NCBI RefSeq assembly: GCF_007995085.1
Contig: NZ_VOQS01000003.1
Location: 1,798,001-1,862,000 of the forward strand
From: Paraburkholderia azotifigens
Lineage (GTDB): Bacteria; Pseudomonadota; Gammaproteobacteria; Burkholderiales; Burkholderiaceae
Direction of reading: 5' to 3'
DNA: 64,000 bases
Both the position numbers and the translations under genes were made by a program. Below are positions 62,299 to 64,000 of the stretch, piece by piece (position 1 is the stretch's first letter; each line of letters opens with the position of its first letter). Under the pieces are notes generated by a model. It made no database searches. It worked only from the letters and a program-made list of their open reading frames with translations, and was not told the origin of the DNA.

Positions 62299-63069
62299 TC
62301 ATGTGGTGCTGGCGTTGCCGTGTCTGGTCCGCGCTGCGGTGTGCAGGATGACGAGCATGACGATCACCGAAAGAAAGGCGACGCTGGTGACGATCGTGCC
62401 CATACCCATGCCGCCATATTCCCTGGATTGCGAGAGAAGATCGCCGAGCGAGGCGCCGAAGGGTCGGGTGAGGATGTATGCGAGCCAGAAGGTCAGCACG
62501 CGATTCGCGCCGAGGTAGGCGGCCACACCCATCATGACGAGCAGAAAGCCGAATACGACTACGCCGGGACCGAAGCCGAGTCCCAGCGCTTCAGTTGCCA
62601 GGTCGCCGGCCGCCGTCCCCAGTGCGAACGTCACGAGGATAGCCGCCCAGTAAAACAGCTCGCGCTTGCGAGTGACGATGGTATGAATGGAAAGCGTTCG
62701 TTCGCTCTGGTACCAGACCTCAAAGATCACGCAGAGCAGGACACCGAATGCGGCGGTGCTGACGTAAAGACTCACGCCGAGAACATCGCTGAGCAAGTCG
62801 GTCAACTGCGTGCCGACGATGCTCACCAGCACTACGGTTAGCCAGTAAATCCATGGAACGTAGGCCCGCTTCTTCAACTGCGCGACGAGCGCCGCCGCGA
62901 GGAACATGAGCGTGAGCGCTATCGTCACCGCGGTGCCAAGGCCGACGTGAACGGCGAGATAGTCGGCGCCCGTTTCGCCGACAGTGGTGGATAGAACCTT
63001 GATTGTCCAGAAGGCGATCGTGACTTCGGGAACCTTGTTCTGCAGCATCGCGTGATGTTCGCGTGACAT
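62299..63069 (-). CDS. COG4705-type membrane protein
   Basis: A 256-residue protein with about eight hydrophobic segments. Paired repeats such as [20 protein letters not shown] (about residues 13-32) and [19 protein letters not shown] (about 162-180), with TVGETGAD and TAAGDLATE at matching places, are the marks of the uncharacterised COG4705 membrane family, which is often found beside two-component systems. It is the first gene of a leftward group with the small exported protein and the interrupted kinase. Function unknown; a transport role is possible. Confidence 0.75.
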   Translation of the reverse strand: MSREHHAMLQNKVPEVTIAFWTIKVLSTTVGETGADYLAVHVGLGTAVTIALTLMFLAAALVAQLKKRAYVPWIYWLTVVLVSIVGTQLTDLLSDVLGVSLYVSTAAFGVLLCVIFEVWYQSERTLSIHTIVTRKRELFYWAAILVTFALGTAAGDLATEALGLGFGPGVVVFGFLLVMMGVAAYLGANRVLTFWLAYILTRPFGASLGDLLSQSREYGGMGMGTIVTSVAFLSVIVMLVILHTAARTRHGNASTT

Positions 63070-63435
63070 TCCTTTGCACCCCTTTTCTCACGATGAGTCA
63101 CTCGTTTTTCAGGTTGCACTATGAGGGCGCGTACCTTATCGAATGCTTAGGGGATGGATTGCGAGCGCTGTTATTTCTCTTGCTGGATCGCGAATCGCGA
63201 TTGCGTTAGATAACAGGATCGTAATCATGCTGCCAGCATGTCGTTATCGTGACACGCGGACAATCCTTCATCATGTGATCCAGTCGATGGCCCACGACCG
63301 AAGAATCGGATATGCGGTTCTGGAAGATAAGGATTCTTTAAGTTGTCGGGACTAGTCTGAACGTGAAGCACCGCCGGTTCGATTCTGAATGCGGATAGTT
63401 GCTTGCCAATTTATTGCTCATCAAAGGAGAGCCAG
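63070..63435. other. Divergent intergenic region
   Basis: 366 bases between the leftward membrane protein gene and the DUF4148 gene. I see no gene or RNA. It should hold both promoters. Confidence 0.4.
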
Positions 63436-63732
63436 ATGAAAATCTCATTCACCATTTCCATGATCGTTGCTGCGCTCGCAATGCCGATGATTTCATACGC
63501 AAAAGCCGATTCGAATGGATTGACGCGCGACGAGGTCAAGGCGCAGATCGTGCAAGCGGGGAAGGACGGCACCTTGCACCAGTCGAAGGTGCACTACCCC
63601 GAATACGATCAGAATGCTTCTGCTGCAGGACGACAGTCCGCGAGCGGATATGGAACGATGCCGTTGAATTTCTCGCAGTCGGGCTCGCCAGTAAAGAGCG
63701 GAAGCAATAGCCAGCTGTTCGAGCACCATTGA
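63436..63732 (+). CDS. DUF4148 exported protein
   Basis: A 98-residue protein with a signal peptide (MKISFTISMIVAALAMPMIS, cut near SYA-KAD) and the short DUF4148 motif LTRDEVKAQIVQAGKDGTL followed by KVHYPE. This family is almost confined to Burkholderiales, is usually 80-120 residues and is often induced by stress. AAGGAGAG precedes ATG 63436. Function unknown. Confidence 0.88.
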   Translation: MKISFTISMIVAALAMPMISYAKADSNGLTRDEVKAQIVQAGKDGTLHQSKVHYPEYDQNASAAGRQSASGYGTMPLNFSQSGSPVKSGSNSQLFEHH

Positions 63733-63744
63733 TGCGTACACGGG

Positions 63745-64000
63745 CTATCGCGCGATGGCCCAGTCGATTGCCGCATCGAACAGTGGTTGTCCCGATGACG
63801 AGAGGTTCGTGAACGAATCGTTGCTCATCGAGCGGCACGGGCAGCGTGCGCCATCCGGGAAGGACGTCCCTGGACGACACCGTCGACGAAATGACGATCA
63901 GCCCGGCGTCGCGCGCGAGTTCGGTGCGAGGGTTCTGATCGACGAGTTGCACCGGATAGCCCCGTTCGCGAAGATGCGTGGCAATCCGTTCGTCGACGGC
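63745..64000 (-). pseudogene. Partial gene at the right edge, frame broken near its end
   Basis: The minus strand enters from the edge as ERIATHLRERGYPVQLVDQN and AGLIVISSTVSSRDVLPGW, a pattern of secreted repeat-type proteins of unknown function (a Rossmann-like half of a larger module). After LPVPL the frame shifts: NDSFTNLSSSGQPLFDAAIDWAIAR, a plausible C-terminal end, reads one frame over and stops at 63745. A small deletion or a recombination is likely. The rest lies outside the window. Confidence 0.4.

Noticed and set aside
1..64000. tRNA, rRNA or CRISPR arrays
   Set aside because: No cloverleaf-type sequence, rRNA segment or spaced repeat array was seen on reading both strands; a covariance search would be needed to exclude small RNAs.

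Overview
The window looks like a high-GC chromosome or megaplasmid from a Burkholderiaceae species of the Paraburkholderia/Caballeronia type. The reasons are a DUF4148 exported protein, an antABC anthranilate dioxygenase set, a Burkholderia-type porin remnant, many LysR/GntR/AraC regulators each paired with a transporter, and an IS4-family (Tn5-like) element. No rRNA, tRNA, CRISPR array, phage block or replication gene was seen. The mix of catabolic and uptake modules, with several decaying genes, suggests a secondary replicon. That is inference from gene content, not proof.

Layout. (1) 1-2.6 kb: a decayed gene end and a DHA2 drug-efflux-type MFS pump. (2) 2.6-11 kb: a leftward sugar operon with an RbsABC-type ABC importer (its ATPase gene carries a 1-base frameshift), an aldose dehydrogenase of the L-fucose/L-galactose dehydrogenase type, an LgoD-like L-galactonate dehydrogenase, a UxaB-like reductase and a sugar mutarotase. 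A divergent FadR-type regulator faces two matching TTGG-N5-CCAA dyads. (3) 11.1-15.9 kb: two MFS permeases, a GntR/UTRA regulator between perfect 15-bp inverted repeats, an amidohydrolase and a stand-alone AraC HTH. (4) 16-23.8 kb: class V aminotransferase, MscS-type channel, Cache-GGDEF diguanylate cyclase, orphan Rieske protein, RhuM-like mini-protein and a glyA paralogue. (5) 23.8-29.6 kb: a LysR pseudogene, then FAD amine oxidase, MFS, DapA-family lyase and LysR. (6) 29.6-35.1 kb: AraC regulator, SDR and NCS1 permease, the last two with matching 17-bp tandem promoter repeats; then a porin remnant, a flavodoxin-like quinone reductase and an enoyl-CoA hydratase. (7) 35.2-39.3 kb: AraC/XylS-type regulator convergent with antABC. 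(8) 39.5-49.7 kb: lipoprotein, SDR, flavin monooxygenase with divergent LysR, a deletion joint between two gene fragments, MHS permease, hybrid histidine kinase, AraC and AhpD-like protein. (9) 50.1-58.9 kb: GntR regulator, polar amino-acid ABC importer, class III aminotransferase, gamma-glutamyltransferase, agmatinase-family ureohydrolase and SDR in one direction. (10) 58.9-64 kb: a sensor kinase split by an intact IS4-family element with a 9-bp target duplication, a small exported protein, a COG4705-type membrane protein, DUF4148 and a partial gene at the edge.

How it fits together. Most of the DNA is uptake plus first catabolic steps for sugars/sugar acids, aromatics (anthranilate) and nitrogen compounds, each with its own regulator. 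The two modules most worth attention are the sugar operon, which on paper could take L-galactose or L-galactonate to D-altronate, and the 50-58 kb operon, which joins a gamma-glutamyltransferase to amine-handling enzymes. At least six genes are broken (ABC ATPase, LysR, porin, alcohol dehydrogenase, racemase, sensor kinase), so this replicon appears to be under relaxed selection or recent rearrangement.
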